A DNA stretch of 8,925 nucleotides, taken from the NCBI GenBank assembly GCA_025350445.1, contig JANXXV010000324.1, positions 1 to 8,925 on the forward strand, in the 5' to 3' direction. This document shows positions 7,325-8,925 of the stretch, piece after piece. Origin of the DNA: Bryobacteraceae bacterium (GTDB taxonomy: Bacteria; Acidobacteriota; Terriglobia; Bryobacterales; Bryobacteraceae). Each line of letters begins with the position of its first letter. Positions within the stretch are counted from its first letter, which is position 1. The notes under the pieces were generated by a model. It had not been told where the DNA came from. It was given only the letters and a program-made list of their open reading frames with translations, and did no database searches. The position numbers and the translations under genes were made by a program.

Positions 7325-8344
7325 TTACTTATTGGACTGCAAACCGGACCGTCCGTGGTGGCGCAATTCGGCCATCTTGATTCCGGTTACGGCCAGGGCT
7401 ACAAATCCAGCAATCAATAGCGGCAGGGTGATTACGCTCCACATCACCAGTGAAAATCGCTTCGCGACACCCCCGGTAACGCCGAACAGCGCCAGCCCGA
7501 CTACCGTTAAAGCCTGAAACGCGCCGACATTCCCCGGCGCCTGCGGAACAACCGAGCCAAGCCGGAGAATCACCATCAATGTCGCCGCCTGCCCGATGGT
7601 GAGGTCGAACCCCGGATAACCTTTGGCAAGCGCGTAGATGGGAACTATCTGCATCAGCAGGTAAGGCAGGCTGGTAGCGGATGAGAAGTATAGATACTTC
7701 GAATGACCGATGATGTGGAGATCTTCAATGACGACATTGAGATTCGAAAGTATGCGGTTCTTTGAGAATACATGCATCGATTGCTGCTTGTAGAACATGG
7801 CAACCCCGAGCAACGCGCCGCAGATCAGGACAAACACAGCCAACACCACTCCGCCCTCCTTCAGATAAGCGGGCAGGGCAGGCCCAAATTGGATGGTGAT
7901 GATCAGGCAGACCACCAGCCAGATGCCGTCAAAGATTCGTTCGATCAGCGCCGAGGACAGCGAGACTGAGATGGGAAGTTTTGTCCAACGGGAGAGCAGC
8001 ACGCAGCGGATGACTTCGCCGGTGCGGAAGGGCAGCACTTCGTTCGCGAAGAGACCGACGTAGATGGCGCGCAACGAGTTCCAGAAAGGCACCTTCGCCA
8101 GCGGCGTCAGCAGCAGGCTCCAGCGCCACGCGTGCCAGAAATAAACCAGGATGTCGCTGATCACGGCCACCGTGACCCATCCCCAGTTTGTACTCCAGAG
8201 CTCTTCTTTCAGATTCGCGAGCTCGGCGCCGCGCAATACCCAATACAAACAACCGATAGAGAAGATGTTGGTAGCTATCAGCAGAATTGTTGAGGAATAC
8301 TTGCGCTTGCAACTCTCCCCGCTTGCCTCGTTTGAACCGTCCAA
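7325..8344 (-). CDS. YbhN/UPF0104-type integral membrane protein (LPG-synthase TM family)
   Basis: A polytopic inner-membrane protein of 339 residues. Hydrophobic segments lie at about 18-38, 55-75, 88-104, 130-153, 165-185, 222-240, 252-268, 275-292 and 297-322. Family landmarks are LPFRTGEVIR (104-113), ALIERIFDG (132-140) and VPQAPGNVGAFQ (266-277), matching the LPxRxGE, ER-x2-D and PG-x2-G patterns of the membrane domain of lysylphosphatidylglycerol synthase/flippase and YbhN relatives. There is no C-terminal aminoacyl-transferase domain, so this is the stand-alone membrane form, thought to move lipids or lipid-linked molecules; its substrate cannot be read. The TTG at 8344 is the only usual start codon near the N-terminus, but GGTGAG sits almost against it, so the start is uncertain. 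The stop joins directly to the selA start (TAA|ATG). The 8345-8410 gap separates it from the divergent dehydrogenase gene. Confidence 0.88.
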   Translation of the reverse strand: MDGSNEASGESCKRKYSSTILLIATNIFSIGCLYWVLRGAELANLKEELWSTNWGWVTVAVISDILVYFWHAWRWSLLLTPLAKVPFWNSLRAIYVGLFANEVLPFRTGEVIRCVLLSRWTKLPISVSLSSALIERIFDGIWLVVCLIITIQFGPALPAYLKEGGVVLAVFVLICGALLGVAMFYKQQSMHVFSKNRILSNLNVVIEDLHIIGHSKYLYFSSATSLPYLLMQIVPIYALAKGYPGFDLTIGQAATLMVILRLGSVVPQAPGNVGAFQALTVVGLALFGVTGGVAKRFSLVMWSVITLPLLIAGFVALAVTGIKMAELRHHGRSGLQSNK

Positions 8345-8410
8345 CTCACCATCATAATCGATGTAACCCGCACTACTCTTTCTGCTACACTGTCGAAGCT
8401 GAGAGAGCTA

Positions 8411-8925
8411 ATGAAAACACTTCGCCGTGTCGGGGTCCTGGGTGCCGGAACCATGGGGTCCAAGATTGCCGCACATTTTGCAAACGCGGGCGTTCCCGCA
8501 TTGCTGTTGGACATCGTATTGCCAAACGTTCCGGACCGGAACGCCGCGGCTAAAAAAGGAATCGAGACCGCGGCCAAACAGAAGCCGGCCGGTTTCTTCA
8601 CCGAAGAAGCCATGGCGCTGGTGGAGCCGGGCAACTTCGAGGACAACCTTTCCGAACTGGCCAGTTGCGATTGGATTCTGGAAGCGGTCACGGAAAATCT
8701 TGACGTGAAACGCGCGTTGTGGCAGAAGGTGGATGCCGTTCGAAATCCCGATGCCATCTTATCAACTAACACTTCCGGCATTCCGCTGGCCAAGATCTCA
8801 GAAGGATTCTCCGCCGCGTTTCGCCGGCACTTCCTGGGTACGCACTTCTTCAACCCGCCGCGCTATCTGCACTTGGCTGAGGTGATCCCCGGTGCAACCA
8901 CCGATCCCGAAGTGGTCCGGTTTGT
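8411..8925 (+). CDS. 3-hydroxyacyl-CoA dehydrogenase, FadN/FadB-like (5' part, runs off window)
   Basis: The first 171 codons are seen with no stop; the gene continues past 8925. The start is the ATG at 8411, preceded by GAGAGAG (8401-8407), and the NAD-binding motif follows at once: VGVLGAGTMGS (7-17). Later landmarks are LLLDI (about 33-37), ILEAVTENLDVK, LSTNTSG and GTHFFNPP with H145, the position of the catalytic His in the HAD family. The style (LLLDI, EDNL, FFNPPRYLHLAEVI) is closest to FadN-type fusion proteins, where the dehydrogenase is followed by an enoyl-CoA hydratase domain, giving about 750-800 residues, but the second half is not visible here. The role is oxidation of 3-hydroxyacyl-CoA to 3-ketoacyl-CoA in fatty acid beta-oxidation. 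A thiolase and an acyl-CoA dehydrogenase gene would be expected downstream. Confidence 0.9.
   Translation, partial: MKTLRRVGVLGAGTMGSKIAAHFANAGVPALLLDIVLPNVPDRNAAAKKGIETAAKQKPAGFFTEEAMALVEPGNFEDNLSELASCDWILEAVTENLDVKRALWQKVDAVRNPDAILSTNTSGIPLAKISEGFSAAFRRHFLGTHFFNPPRYLHLAEVIPGATTDPEVVRF

Noticed and set aside
8278..8853. Minus-strand open frame of 191 codons over the end of the window
   Set aside because: It overlaps the clear plus-strand 3-hydroxyacyl-CoA dehydrogenase and the start of the membrane protein gene, and has no family pattern.

Overview
The window (about 58-60% GC by eye) reads as a chromosomal segment of a soil-type bacterium, most likely Acidobacteriota and plausibly the Solibacter/Bryobacter branch. 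The pointers are a PEP-CTERM surface/exported protein, an EF-P of the 'HRTPGN' loop type, a Tat-exported SelA-like enzyme, and a long perfect GC-rich hairpin of a kind I associate with dispersed repeats in such genomes. This placement is inference from protein style, not from a database search. No phage, transposase, CRISPR array, rRNA or tRNA is visible.

Layout. 1-244 holds no convincing gene, but it has a perfect 11-bp inverted repeat at 62-89. A small unrecognised ORF (245-433, +) follows. A SelA-like PLP enzyme with a Tat signal (564-1751, +) comes next, behind TTGACA/TATAAT-like boxes and an AGGAGG ribosome site. Facing it is a minus-strand cluster read from right to left: HxlR-family regulator (3128-2772), PEP-CTERM protein (2710-2036) and a small CxxH/CxxC protein (2023-1772). 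The HxlR gene is divergent from an F420/NADPH-oxidoreductase-like gene (3218-3847, +). That gene converges, with one base between stop codons, on guaB (IMP dehydrogenase, 5303-3849, -).

guaB is divergent from efp (elongation factor P, 5383-5937, +). A 26-bp perfect stem-loop at 5953-6013 then separates efp from a minus-strand pair: a YbhN/LPG-synthase-type membrane protein (8344-7325) and selA (7324-6020), joined TAA|ATG. The window ends inside the 5' part of a FadN/FadB-like 3-hydroxyacyl-CoA dehydrogenase (8411 to beyond 8925, +).

How the genes relate. Most are housekeeping or metabolic units (purine synthesis, translation at polyproline stretches, selenocysteine synthesis, beta-oxidation) and do not form one pathway. 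The pairings with a likely functional link are HxlR with the divergent oxidoreductase (regulator/target) and the coupled membrane protein-selA unit. I did not find a clearly new multi-gene system. The items most worth following are the Asn at the tip of the EF-P loop, the small putative zinc-binding protein, the exported SelA-like enzyme, and the perfect hairpin as a possible dispersed repeat.
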